64,000 bases of DNA from Selaginella moellendorffii (Eukaryota; Streptophyta; Lycopodiopsida; Selaginellales; Selaginellaceae). Under the pieces are notes generated by a model. That model was not told the DNA's origin, ran no database searches, and was given only the letters and a program-made list of their open reading frames with translations. Shown here piece after piece: positions 21,866 to 32,836 of the stretch (positions within the stretch are counted from its first letter, which is position 1; each line of letters starts with the position of its first letter). The DNA is taken from positions 1,442,733 to 1,506,732 of the forward strand of contig NW_003314264.1 of assembly GCF_000143415.4 (NCBI RefSeq), given 5' to 3'. Position numbers and translations under genes: made by a program.

Positions 21866-24800
21866 GCGAGGAATTGCGTTCTTCTTCCAGCCACTGTCAA
21901 TGTGGATGCAGAGAAGGGGGAGGAGCTCACCAGTTGGACTTTCGGGATAGAAGGCGAGGATCTGAGGCTGTACAACACAGATGGTGGGAGAAAAGAATGC
22001 ATGGGGATCCTCATCCAAGTGACAGACACTCCATGCAGTTCCATGCAAGAATATGGACTGGCACTTGTGGTAGAGACAGCGTCTGCCTTCAAGATCCACC
22101 TTGCACATCCTAGCGGCTTCCCGGAGGGGGGCAGCGGCTATGAGGAATTCCTAGAGGGAGCTAGGGAGAGGTTGTCCAGGAGGCCCACAATTTCAAAGAC
22201 GCTGCGGGTCTATGAAGATCACATGGAATCCACGGACCTCACCTACGGCGATGTTCAAAAACTATATTCCAACATTGAGCCGTTGAGAGTGACTCCAGTT
22301 CGCGAAGCAAAGGGGAAGGGGGTCGATCTGGAAACTACCTCAAAGCAGAAAAGGGTGGTCAAGCTCAAGCCGACGTCCGACTCTCCTGCTCCAAAAAAGA
22401 AGCTACTCAGTGATGCCATTGCCTCGGGTTCGAACACTACACCCACCAAAAAGAAGAGCCGCAAAGAGCAGAAAGAGCAAGAAGAGGCAGCAAAAATCGT
22501 CGCAGATAATAGTACTTGTTACTATTCCAACAATGTATATACAATCGACGTGAGCCGTATCGACATCCAAAGCAAATACAACCACAGGCTAGTATCTGAT
22601 GAGTGGGTGGAGAAACTGAAGCAGAAGATGCTGGCAAGTCCAGTAACACCCGACATCGCAGACGTGATCCCCTACTACCGAACAATGAAGGGCGAGACGA
22701 GGTTTCCAGACTTGATCAATAGGAAGGTGTTGGACGATCAGAACATCCGGTTCTATGCCGTCTCCGGGCAGCATTCTAGCTTGGCGATGCAAGAGATAGT
22801 TGTGGATATTATGGTGGGCGAGGAGGTGAAGAAAGTCTTCAAGACAAGAGTTGTCCGCCTGATAAAAGGCAACTCGCCCCTCCGATCTATCATATACATC
22901 TCCCACGCGCAGAATGTCAAGCAAGAAACGTGCTACAAATCGGGTCTGCACGAGACATTGGCACGAACACGGAAGCTCTGGGTTCAACTGAAGAAGCCAC
23001 AAAAACCAGGACAAGGACGTGCACTAGCAACTAGCGCCTGGCAGGTAAGCCTCGTTGCATGTGGCATAGCATGTGGCCTCACGCCATTTCCATTGCAGGA
23101 ATTCTCGAGTCTTCTCTCGAAAACACTGGGGGTCAATGACACACTCAGCATCCATAACATTCTACTCGCGACAAAAGTTGTTTTTGACAAATGGGTAGAT
23201 GTGCTGAGGAGGTACCATGACGGGGAGTTGCCAAACTCAATGGGTGTGGAGGACGGCCGGAAGCCCAATGATTTGAAGCTCAACGCCTTGCGTTTCTCGC
23301 GGTCTCTAGACGACGACGACCTTCTGACAGTGGCTAATGCTCTTCTACGTGGTGAGGTTGTCTTCAACAAGACCAAAATGACTCCCGGCCATATTGTGAC
23401 ATACGAGGACTTGTGCACGACTCTGAGAGCTCGTGCGCTATTGAAGGATTGGATCTTCGAGCAAGTGGCCGTGGAGAGGGTGAGCATCGACACCACGCAA
23501 GAGATGATGGAAGCGCTGGAGTTGTCAAATGAAGACATCGACGAGTACGTGAAGGGGGCCCCCAAGTTCATCGATCTGCTGCGGGATGCCACGAAAAGTA
23601 AAGCTGAGAAGTTGGATCAGTATCCAAATTTCATTAAGATTGATGTCGACCGCCGGCTTCAGAAACAGCTCAACCCCGCAGCAGAGGCCTATTGAGAACC
23701 TTACTGGGTATACTTGAATTCGGATGAGGATCAAAGGTGGAGGAGCATCGTTTCCCGCGGAGATGAGCAGGTCAAGAACATCTTTTGTGTGATGGACTTC
23801 ACAAACGAGGAGATCACTCATGCAGACGAAGTCAGCTCCATCATTGACTTAATGGTGGGACTTGCAGAGGTGGAATCTTCAGTCCACTATATGATCTACG
23901 ACTCCGAATCCTATCACAAGTTCTGGAAGGCCTTGAACGCGGTGAAGGCTCGGTTGAAAGGCAAGGAGATGCGGGAGATCCATGGGATAATGGCTAAGAA
24001 GAAGATACCGACGAATGTCCGCATCTTCACACTCGCCCTTGTTATTGGTCCTGCAGCAGAGTGGGACTGGAGTGACTTCCCAGCTTCGTTCGACAAGGCC
24101 AATCGAATTGATCTGAGGGAGGTCAATTTACCCGTGCCTGAGGAACTGAAGACGGCTATGGAGCTTTCGAATCCAAAGAAAGCTCCAGGTGCAGCATGGG
24201 AAATGCTCAGCTGGGTCTTCAACGCAATAGCGGGTGGGTCATCTGCTTCCGACTCCAAGGGCAAATGCGTTGTCGAGTACAACTGCGGCGGACTATTCTT
24301 TCGAGCCGCACTACTCAAGGGTGTCCCTTGTGTTGCGGTGACAAACTCCATTGAAGAGATGACTTCAATGGAGCATATAATTACAGTTGCCAAAGAAAAA
24401 CAGTATCTTCTCTGCGAACCTGGTGAGTACACACTTTAAGTTTAAATGTTATCTCACAAGCTCTGTATGCAGGAGCGTGGCCACCCCCAGATGCTGAAAC
24501 GGCGTTAACAGCTACTTTTGAAGATACCCATGTTGGGCCGAGCTCACAACCTGCACAAGGTAAGGTCACGTGAGGCCTCACGCCATTTTGATTATAGATC
24601 GTTGTGAATATTTAGACACGAGGACTGAAAAGCGCACTGGTGGCGCATCGAAGAAGGACAAACAGAAAAGCAATAGGAAAAAAGGAGGTACAAATTATAT
24701 TTGCAATGGCGTGTGGTCTCATGCCATTCCTTGCAGGAGAAACTTCTTCAAAGGCAAAACAGGCAAGCACCAGCCAAGCTCAAACTGACAGTGGTCATAA

Positions 24801-27246
24801 AAAGCGAAAGCACGTTGGACAGTCGTCGAGATCAGAGGCGTTTGATTCGAAAAGGAAGAAGGGCAACGAAAAGATGATAGGTAATGCCTCGCGGTTATGG
24901 CGTGTGTGCTCATGCCATTCATTGCAGATCAAGGGCTGAGTGAAAGCAGGCAGTCACCACCTCATGACTCAGATTCCTATGGCGGACTCCCCTTCCCCAA
25001 TCTCAATGGAGAGGTACAATGGATGAGGGAAGCTTTTCAAGGCAGGGCCACGTTTTTCTCATCTCGTCGTCTTCGAAGGGTGCAAGAACGTGCAGAAACC
25101 ATGTTAAGACAGTCGGGTGAGGATACGGTCCTAGGTCACGCACTAAAACAAGCTATGGATGTCTTGTATTTTGAGATGGAGACTCGGCCAGATGATTTTC
25201 CCAAGATGGTCCTGGAAGAACAAGCCATCCAGCCTGAGCAGCCTATGGAAGAAATGCAGGAGGGGGATGAGGAGCCAGAGAAAGATAATGAGCAAGAAGA
25301 GCAGAAGGACGAAGAGGAGGACAAAGAAGAGGAGGACAAAGAAGAGGAGGACGAAGAGGACTTGGATGGTCCTCACAATGGTGACGATAACAATAACGAC
25401 GACGACGATGATGACGACGATGGCCAGCCTGAGGTGGCCAAAGAGCGGCGGAGGAAGGTCATACAAGACAAACCATCAGGTAAATAATAATACATCCATT
25501 CCTAACCTTTTACCATTTCTAACATTGTCCATGTAGGTCGCAGAGCAAATGGTAAGTAGAGATTATTCAGTTGAATTTACAAACTCTAGCCTTTAGTGTC
25601 GAGGAAGGATAGTGCCAAGCAAGGGTCGAAACGTATGTCCAATCCTTCAGAATCAGCAGTGCGCTCAAGTGATATCGGTCCTAGTTCCTCAATAGCAGTT
25701 GATGGTAAATACAGTATAGTCGATTCAATGTGCTAATGATTTTGTTTTTAGTAGCACGGGAGGATACCATCTCAATCGAAGGGAGATATTTGGACATGCA
25801 TATGGATCCGCCAGTGGACTCTACTTGGCTGCAAGAGTCATCAGAGCTGGTGGAGGCTACTATCCATATCAACGCCAAGCAAGCTGACCACGCTCCACTT
25901 GATGCTGCCCATACCACTGAGTCAATCTTGTCCACGTATCCAACTGACGGTGACCAGGCGCCATTGGACCCACATGAGGCCGCCCCAGCCGCCGAGCCGG
26001 TCGTATCCTCATTTCCAATGGACTCAACGTGTGCCCAATCGTCTGACTACGCGCCGTTGGAACCTCCCTACACCGCCCCTGCTGCTTGTTCGGTCATGTC
26101 CACTTTGCCAACGGAGGCACCAGCTGAAATGGCGTGTGATCACACGCCATCGGAACCACCCCATGCCACTGTTGAGCCAGTTGTACCAGAGTCTACAGCT
26201 GAAATGGCATGTGCCCACACGCCATCGGATGCGATTGACCCCACATTGCAGAGGAGAGTATTTCCGCCCTTCACGTTTCCTCGACCAAAACCCTCTCAAC
26301 GACCATCGGGAGCAACATTCGCTAATATTGTAGATGGTAAAATTGACTTGTACCATTTTTTATGCTGACGCATTTCATTTCAGAGTCACGGCGAAGGTAC
26401 TGTATCGTTTTTGATCTGAACGGTGTCCTTTTCTCCCATGAGCGTGGCTCGTCCTCGAATGTCATTGCACCCTCCAAAGCTTGCGGTCGCAAGTTGGTCA
26501 AAAGAGACAGATTCACATTAATCACACGGGAGAAACTGCGGGATCTAATAATGACCATGCGACACTTAAAACAGAGGGCCGGGTTCAATTTGCAATTGGG
26601 AGTTTGGACATCCATGATGCGCCACAATGCATTAACGTTGCTACAGATGATGCACGATCAGACGCGAGTAATATTACCATTTGACTTTCTCCTAACGCAG
26701 GAGGATTGCTTGACTATGGTCCATGTGAGGGGTAGCAAGCCCATCTTCGTCAAGCCAGAGGCTGTAGTGATGAACCGGACTGCTAGCTCAAGTGAAATCC
26801 TTATCATCGATGACTCGCCGATTAAAACTGCAGCGAACACGCACACATATGCAGTGCACCCCATCTCTTGCAGTATGGAAACTAGGGAGAAGAAACCGTA
26901 TGTTCTGGGCGACCTTGCAAAACGGCTTGGAGCGATGGTGATAGAGAACCGGCCAGTCCAGGAGGTGGCTGCAGAAATCAACCAAATGGCAGATGGAACG
27001 GTATATCAGAAGCCATTTGATCGGACAGACACCAGTCATCATTTATGGCATGTATATTGTCTAGCCAAGCACTATCCGCATCTCCATAATCTGCTCAACC
27101 GGATGGGTTCTTCGACCACTGAACATGAGCGTGGACGTATTAGAGAAGAGATGGCATTACTATTGGGTTTAAATCCTGATAGTGTGGAGAGTGATGAAAT
27201 TCCAAGATTATTGTATAGGCGTTGGAGGCAAAAAATAACAGTCTGA
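21866..27246 (+). CDS. Multi-exon gene: ParB-like domain, acidic linker, FCP1-like HAD domain (one in-frame stop)
   Basis: Exons: 21866-24422, 24473-24559, 24598-24687, 24737-24880, 24928-25479, 25537-25551, 25597-25704, 25752-26336 and 26384-27246. All joins keep frame and all eight introns (38-57 nt) are phase 1. Upstream exons are unresolved because no good ATG opens the first exon. Encoded in order: an unknown N-terminal domain; a Lys-rich linker; a ParB-like segment (IDVSRIDIQ, VIPYY, VSGQHSSLA, HAQNVKQ; about 22530-22960); an alpha-rich region; a long Glu/Asp-rich acidic tract (25250-25430); a Pro-rich region; and a C-terminal FCP1/SCP-like HAD domain (FDLNGVLF, LGVWTSMM, IIDDSPIK). The second motif-I Asp is Asn, so phosphatase activity is doubtful. 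A single TGA at 23693-23695 breaks an otherwise open frame. The segment 23045-23098 (54 nt, GT...AG, open in frame) may be retained or spliced. Function is unknown; the ParB-like call is tentative. Confidence 0.65.
23045..23098 (+). other. Optional intron (54 nt, in frame) containing the palindrome
   Basis: It starts GTAAGCCTCG and ends CCATTGCAG, with a palindrome copy at 23066-23087. Its length is a multiple of three with no stop, so it could be spliced or translated. Confidence 0.6.
24560..24597 (+). other. 38-nt intron almost wholly made of the palindrome
   Basis: The GT...AG segment holds the palindrome at 24565-24586, leaving about 16 nt of other sequence. The flanking exons join in phase 1 (CACAAG to ATCGTTGTG). 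Confidence 0.65.
24688..24736 (+). other. 49-nt intron containing the palindrome
   Basis: The palindrome at 24706-24727 is followed by TCCTTGCAG at the acceptor. Phase 1 join. Confidence 0.72.
24881..24927 (+). other. 47-nt intron containing the palindrome
   Basis: The palindrome at 24897-24918 is followed by TCATTGCAG, nearly the same acceptor context as the preceding intron. Phase 1 join. Confidence 0.72.
26129..26150. repeat. Perfect 22-bp palindrome inside a coding exon
   Basis: The half-site ATGGCGTGTGA is mirrored exactly. In frame it encodes EMACDHTPS. A second copy 53 bp downstream (26204-26225) encodes EMACAHTPS in the same frame. Confidence 0.9.
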
Positions 27247-27664
27247 GATGGCATGTATTTATTTAAAAATGTAACTTATTATGGCATGGTGTTCCATGCA
27301 ATTGTATTAATATTAAAAGACAATTCTTTGAGAGGATTTGCATTATACTAAAAGTGTTACAGCATGTTATTGGAAGTCTACGAAGTTGTTTTATTAATAA
27401 TGGGAAAGTAAAGATTGAATGGGGACTTGGGCTCCACCTAGACTCGGAGCAACTGAGCCAATATTAAAAGGATGGAAAGAAATTGGACGACGATGACAAG
27501 GAGAAGAGAGAGGTGAAGCAGTGGCAGGGGGAGGAGAAGTGATTGAGTAGACATTTCCTTGTTTAAAATAAAATGGCATGTGCCTCAATGCAGTTGAATT
27601 TTGTTATATTTATATACTATATAAAGGTTTGGAAACCTTATTTTACAAGTGGGATAATAACAAT
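27247..27664. other. Right subterminal non-coding region of the TIR transposon
   Basis: AT-rich; no gene seen. It holds two diverged palindrome copies (27281-27302, 27573-27594) and an inner motif (TTATTTTACAAGTGGGA) related to the left end. Confidence 0.6.
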
Positions 27665-27688
27665 TCCCACTTTAACGAAATAGAGCTT
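27665..27688 (-). repeat. Right terminal inverted repeat
   Basis: This is the reverse complement of 14374-14397; TTTG follows at 27689-27692. Confidence 0.93.
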
Positions 27689-28109
27689 TTTGGGACAACA
27701 TTTCGGAACACCGTGGCCTTACGCGAGCCACCTGGGTACTCTCCCCGCCTTTCGCCTTTAGGTGCTCTAGCCATGGGCTTAGAGCGAGGTTCCGTTGAGC
27801 CACACCTGGTATCCAAGTAGGTAGTGCCACCCACACTTGGACTGGGAGCATCGGCCAGTCGATCTCCCGGGGGAACTAGAGCCGGCTCTTGAACACTTCA
27901 CCAAGCTACCCCGCTTGTCGGTCCGTGTTCACTCTAGTCTTGGACTTCCCAGTGGGCATCTCATCACCCAACACTGGGTCCGGCCTTCCTGGGCCAAACT
28001 GGCCTTTCCTGGCCAAACTGGCTCCACTGCAGTCCTCCCCCTACTATACTTTTGGAGCTCACCAAACCCCCCAGGGTCTGGGAGACGAACGCTTTGGGCT
28101 TTCACCCTC

Positions 28110-28222
28110 TCAGGCTCCGGACTCGGACTCGGACTCGGACTCGGACTCGGATTCGGATTCGGACTCGGACTCGGGCTCGGGCTCGGTCTCGGCCTCGGCC
28201 TCGGTCTCGGTCTCGGTCCCGA

Positions 28223-28254
<32 letters not shown>

Positions 28255-28540
28255 CCGGTCTCGGTCTCGACTTCGGACTCCATCTCGGACTCCATCTCGG
28301 ACTCCATCTCGGGTCCATCTCGGGTCCATCTCGGACTCCATCTCGGACTCCATCTCGGGTCCATCTCGGACTCCATCTCGGACTCCATTTCGGGTCCATC
28401 TCGGACTCCATCTCGGACTCCATTTCGGGTCCATCTCGGGTCCATCTCGGACTCCATCTCGGACTCCATCTCGGACTCCATCTCGGACTCCAACTCGGGT
28501 CCACCTCGGACTCCACTTTGGACTCCATCTCGGACACTCC
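28110..28540 (-). repeat. Minisatellite in the left LTR of the outer element
   Basis: A GGACTC/GGTCTC hexamer run is followed by 12-bp GGACTCCATCTC and 11-bp GGGTCCATCTC units. It is open in several frames on both strands, which produces spurious Ser/Asp- or Arg-rich proteins. The right LTR has a differently sized array at about 33840-34340. Confidence 0.9.
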
Positions 28541-28766
28541 CACGTGTCATGTGTTGGTCCTTTTGGGTCCCTTTTTGGAGCCTCGCCTTTTGCTCGCTTC
28601 GTGCTCGTTCCTCGAGCACTTCGTTGGGAGTTCCACTCCCGCTCTTGACTTTTCAAGTCGGAGCTTTTGGTCCAAATGTGTTACGCTCGTTTGGCTCTCG
28701 CTTCGGCCACTACCATGTGGCACCCTTCCGGCTCCACTTTGGGGCCTAGGGATTTTGTGTCTCACA

Positions 28767-31700
28767 ACTCCACCACCCATAGACGAAGTTCGATGTCCTC
28801 ATCGAACGGTAAACCCTTTCATAAAGTAACACCCACACGTGTTACCATTTCCATCCTTGGCACCTAGCCAATCTTTGTCTATGGTTTGACATCAAAGGCT
28901 CACCATGCCTTGTCCATCCTTTAAGGAGCGTAGTCTCTCCAACTTAGAGACTGATTGGACCACATGTAATGGTTCTCCCCTTTTATTGGTTTAGTTCTCG
29001 CTAAACCTCTTAGAGACCCTTCTCTAAGTCAATCCCACTACTCCTTCTCGAGTAGTCTCAATTTCCATCTATTGAATGTTTGCACCTTGGAACTTTTACT
29101 CTTTTGACTTTTTGGGAGTCAATTTCCTAGGTGTCTCCAACACCTTGCATTGCACAGATTGTGCAACTCCACTTCCCTATCCTAGGAAGTTCATTACTTG
29201 AGGGCACCATCATCCTCTCTTCTATTTCGTGCCACCTTGGGCACTAAGTTCCATTTATCATACTTTGTGCTAGGGCTGTCCATGGCCCTATCATTTGGCT
29301 ACCTTACCGCTCCCTCACTTGGAGCCTTTACTTCGCCAAATTGGAGCACTTAGGAATCCGTCCTTGAAAGTCCGCTTCCTTTCCCACAAGCCGTTAGCAT
29401 CGAACACATTAGTGTTCCTTGGCTAACTTTGCCATTTGGATCCCTTCCATTAAATTCCATGGCCCCAAACTTTGGCCACTAGTCCTTTGCTCCTATCCTT
29501 GATTGTTGCACCCAGCAACATTGGATCGCTACCTCCATTTTTGAGGTATCCTTTCGGTTCCATAGCAAAGACTCTTCTTTGCCAAGTCCGGAGGATGTTC
29601 ACCCCTAGTATGTCTCTTTAGCATATTCTGCTATGGGCTCTATCCATGGCCCAACTTCGTGACCCTCCCATGGGTCTTTTATAGAGACTACTTTCCTCGG
29701 ACTCACTATGCCATCGGACGGACATAGTTTATTTCCCTTAGGTGCTCTTCCCACTTGGTCATCGCGACCAAGCCACACCATCTTAAACAGTTCAATTTCA
29801 ACATTTTGAACCAGGAACTTCATTCCTTAGCCAACCAAGGACCTTGTCCTTATCTGGCCATAAGATCACCTAGTGATCTCACCTTGGCTCCTTAACAGAG
29901 TTGCCAAGAGGTACTTGGTCTTCTAGACCTCCAAGTTGTTGACTATAACCCCGGGGGCATCCCCCACACTTGGCGGTGCACCCAAGCTAGCCCTTACGGC
30001 CAAGGGTTCATAGCAACTGAGATTAGGTGTCCCCATCTCACTCACCACGACCTTGGTGCCACTTGCACCAAAGCGTTCAAGTTAGATATGCCGAGCTTTC
30101 ACACTAAGCAATCTAACCGTGCATCACGACTCCGAGGCATCCCTCGCTTGGCGGTGTGCCCAAACCAGTCTCCCCACTGAGAGTCCATGACCACCGAAAT
30201 ATGAGTGTCCTCATATTCCAAACCATCACCACGCCCTAGTGATTTGGGACTCGAACCCAAGCACTAGAGGGTTGGGACTCGAACCCAACCTCCGTATATG
30301 CATCTACGGACGGCATCACACTAGATGCCTGGCGTGACTCCCCACGCCGGTGCACCAACGTATTTTTAAAGCGCGCTACAGATCACAGCTTAGGAACCTA
30401 GTTCCTCCACACTGCCAAGTCCTCTCACTTGACATGTCTGTGATCATGCATGGACTCCTCCATGCTCGGCCCCATGGCCCACCCTTTTTGAAGTTATCAC
30501 CTTCAACTAGGGTATTTGTTCCCCCGACATGCCAATCTCGCTTGGCAAGTCCTCCGACCACTGTAACATGGTTCCTGCATAAGCGTGAAAGTCCTTGACC
30601 ATCGACTTTCGTTCAAAGCCCTCTCTTTGAACACTCAGGAACTACTTCCCTAACCTTGATAGCCTTGCCTCATGGCAAGCTTCAAGACCACGCTTCTGCT
30701 GCGCCACTCTGATTTCACGCGTTCCATGAACCATTTATACTTGGCCTTTCTAGGTACTAAGCTACCTAGAATCGTCTTTGGGAACCTTGAAGGAACTCTG
30801 TCCCTCAGCTTGCTAAGGCCTCCCTTTTTGCAAGCCTTCCAAATGCCACATAGTCTAACATGGACAATTCCATATTTTAGACTCTCCATGGCATCATGGT
30901 TGCTAGCGGCAACACCCTTGAGCCCCCACTTGATTCTCCACTCCCAGCTGGCATAACCAACCTTGGTTATGCCCTTTGATTCCTATGGTTCGGTTCTATC
31001 CCCTTACTTCTTGCTTTTTGGCTTCACACCTTTCCTTTGGTCATTCTCCTCCCAACTAGGAGGATAGTTTTGCACTTTCTATCATGCCTTAGCAAGTATT
31101 CTTAGGGATGAACCTACCCAATAGCCTAGGGAGTGGTTCCTCAATCCGGGTATGCTCACCTTATAATCCCACACACTGGGATTACATTGTTGCTTATGGG
31201 CCTTTACATGCCCATCACTAGCCTTGCCAAAATTCCATTTTTTGGCTTTGTCCAACTCGGGTAGACAGTCCTCTCCTGTCTCCGCAACCTTGGACATTTG
31301 GATAGCACCTTCTATCCATCATTCGCTAGGGACTTAGTCCCTTGGGCTTTATCCATTACCCTCGCGACATCAAACACCACCTTCTGGTGTTCTAGAGTGT
31401 TCGGGTGTCCCAATGATGGCTTTCTTGACAATGAGTATTTCCTTTTATGACATTGACTTACTATATCGCAACACAAGCAACTTATCCCCCGTAAAGGTAT
31501 ATCCAACTTCCCTATGCTATTAAGAAGTCTTGGGTAGCTACCTTCTACCCGTTTAACCAGTTATTTTGCACCTCTTGCTTAGTTGCCTCGTAGTTGTCAA
31601 GTCCTACAACTCATTGCTTGGTGCTTTCACACCTCCATCATTATCTGGGTCACCACACTCCAACTGCATGCTCTGCAACTTAGGCTATGCTATTCCCATT

Positions 31701-32836
31701 TCCATTGGGATTCCTTTGGCAAGGGGTTCTCATGAACCCACTAACATAGCCTCAAGGTATCACACCTTGGCACATTTGGTGTCTCCACACCATCGGCTCC
31801 ACGAGCCCACCTCTATGGCATTTCCCCTTCGTGTCTAAGTCTTTGCCAAGACCAACACCGCTCTTTCTTATGCCAACCATCCGTTAGCACTGCACCATAG
31901 AGGTCACACACAACTTTATGTCAAAGTTGTTTTCTTCTGAGAACACCTTTCCCATAACTTTAGCATGGCACATTCTGCCATTGATGAGATACCCTCTGTT
32001 CTCATCCTTGGATCCTATGATCCCCCCCCCATCCTTTGTGGGGTACAACACACCTCAGTCCAAATGCTTCCATCAGTCCTTTTAGGACCATCCGTTGACT
32101 CTACTTGAGTCATCCAGCAGTTTTGGACTTGGTTAATCCACAGACCCGTAAGGTCCTACTTGTGAGGCACTAGCTCACTGGAATACACTTCTTGCATTCC
32201 TGTCCTACTCAAAAGGACTATTTTCACAAGTGTTACTCCGACACTTGATTTTGTTCTCTGGGGGCAACCTTTGCCCCTTAGGACTACTTGTCCATGTGAT
32301 GAGAACACCAACTCATCCACTTAATACACCCCCAACTCCTTGGGTTGTTCCAGCATTTATTAGAGGTAGCCCCGGCTACCTTTTCAAGGGCTTGAGTCCT
32401 CTTCCGTATTTGACCTTCCACGGTCATTACCTTTGGTCTCACATTCATGAGCACCAACCTCGACTATATGAGGATAATCTTGTGACTCCTTTATTGTTTT
32501 GGAGTCTCTATCTTTCCTGTGATCCCAAATTTAGTTGTTTACCACAACAACCTTAGCCAATTTGCTAAGACAAATGCTCATCCGGATCACATCCTCAACT
32601 CAATGAGGAAAACCTTGCACTGTTCCCAAGATCCCAAAGTCGTTCCATTATTGGCCCTTTTCTATCCACCACCTCGTCTACAAGTTCACACATGAACTGT
32701 AATGGAGAGCCATGTCTTCCCGACTTGCTACTCCTCAAGGACAGGCCCACTCCTCGGACCTTCTGATGCCAACACTAGTGGTGATATACTTGAGCACCAA
32801 TAAAAGTCGGACTAAGGAACAGCTCTGATACCAAGT
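28767..32836 (-). other. Interior of the outer LTR element: no gag or pol
   Basis: About 4.07 kb between the LTRs. The polypurine tract (CTATGGGTGGTGGAGT on the minus strand) adjoins 28767, and two B-box-like GGTTCGAGTCC sites lie on the minus strand at 30247-30257 and 30275-30285. I see no protease, reverse transcriptase, RNase H or integrase motifs and no frame above about 120 codons that looks coding. Confidence 0.75.
32821..32836 (-). promoter_or_regulatory. Primer-binding site of the outer LTR element
   Basis: On the minus strand TTGGTATCAGAGCT lies two bases inside the LTR, matching the tRNA-iMet-type PBS. It fixes the minus orientation and makes 32837-34570 the 5' LTR. Confidence 0.88.

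Larger units (their letters stand above)
14374..27688. mobile_element. Large DNA transposon (13.3 kb) with terminal inverted repeats and two divergent genes
   Basis: The ends are perfect inverted repeats of 24 bp beginning AAGCTCTATTTCGTTAAAGT, with a TTTG duplication and a clean empty site in the homologous LTR. Inside are a minus-strand gene for a DDE-like candidate transposase (15063-18131), a non-coding middle with a 0.9-kb direct repeat, and a plus-strand multi-exon gene (up to 27246) with ParB-like and FCP1-like domains. About 25 copies of one 22-bp palindrome occur only inside this element. I cannot assign it to a named superfamily; 4-bp duplications occur in Sola, Ginger and some Academ elements, but the terminal bases and proteins do not obviously match those. 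Confidence 0.87.
6274..28766 (-). repeat. Outer LTR element, 3' LTR (left copy), interrupted twice
   Basis: LTR sequence is present at 6274-6824, 14346-14373 and 27693-28766. The breaks are exact: TGCTC is duplicated around 6825-14340 and TTTG around 14374-27688, and the intact LTR at 32837-34570 reads straight through both points. Confidence 0.9.

Noticed and set aside
14374-27688. Direct CRISPR-like array reading of the palindromes
   Set aside because: Spacing is irregular (about 50 bp to several kb), copies lie in introns and exons of eukaryotic genes, and no leader or Cas-like gene exists.
27837-28829. Long Gly/Leu-, Ser/Asp- and Arg-rich open frames (also at 33560-34460)
   Set aside because: Same cause: stop-free minisatellite in the LTRs of the outer element; all frames on both strands are open.
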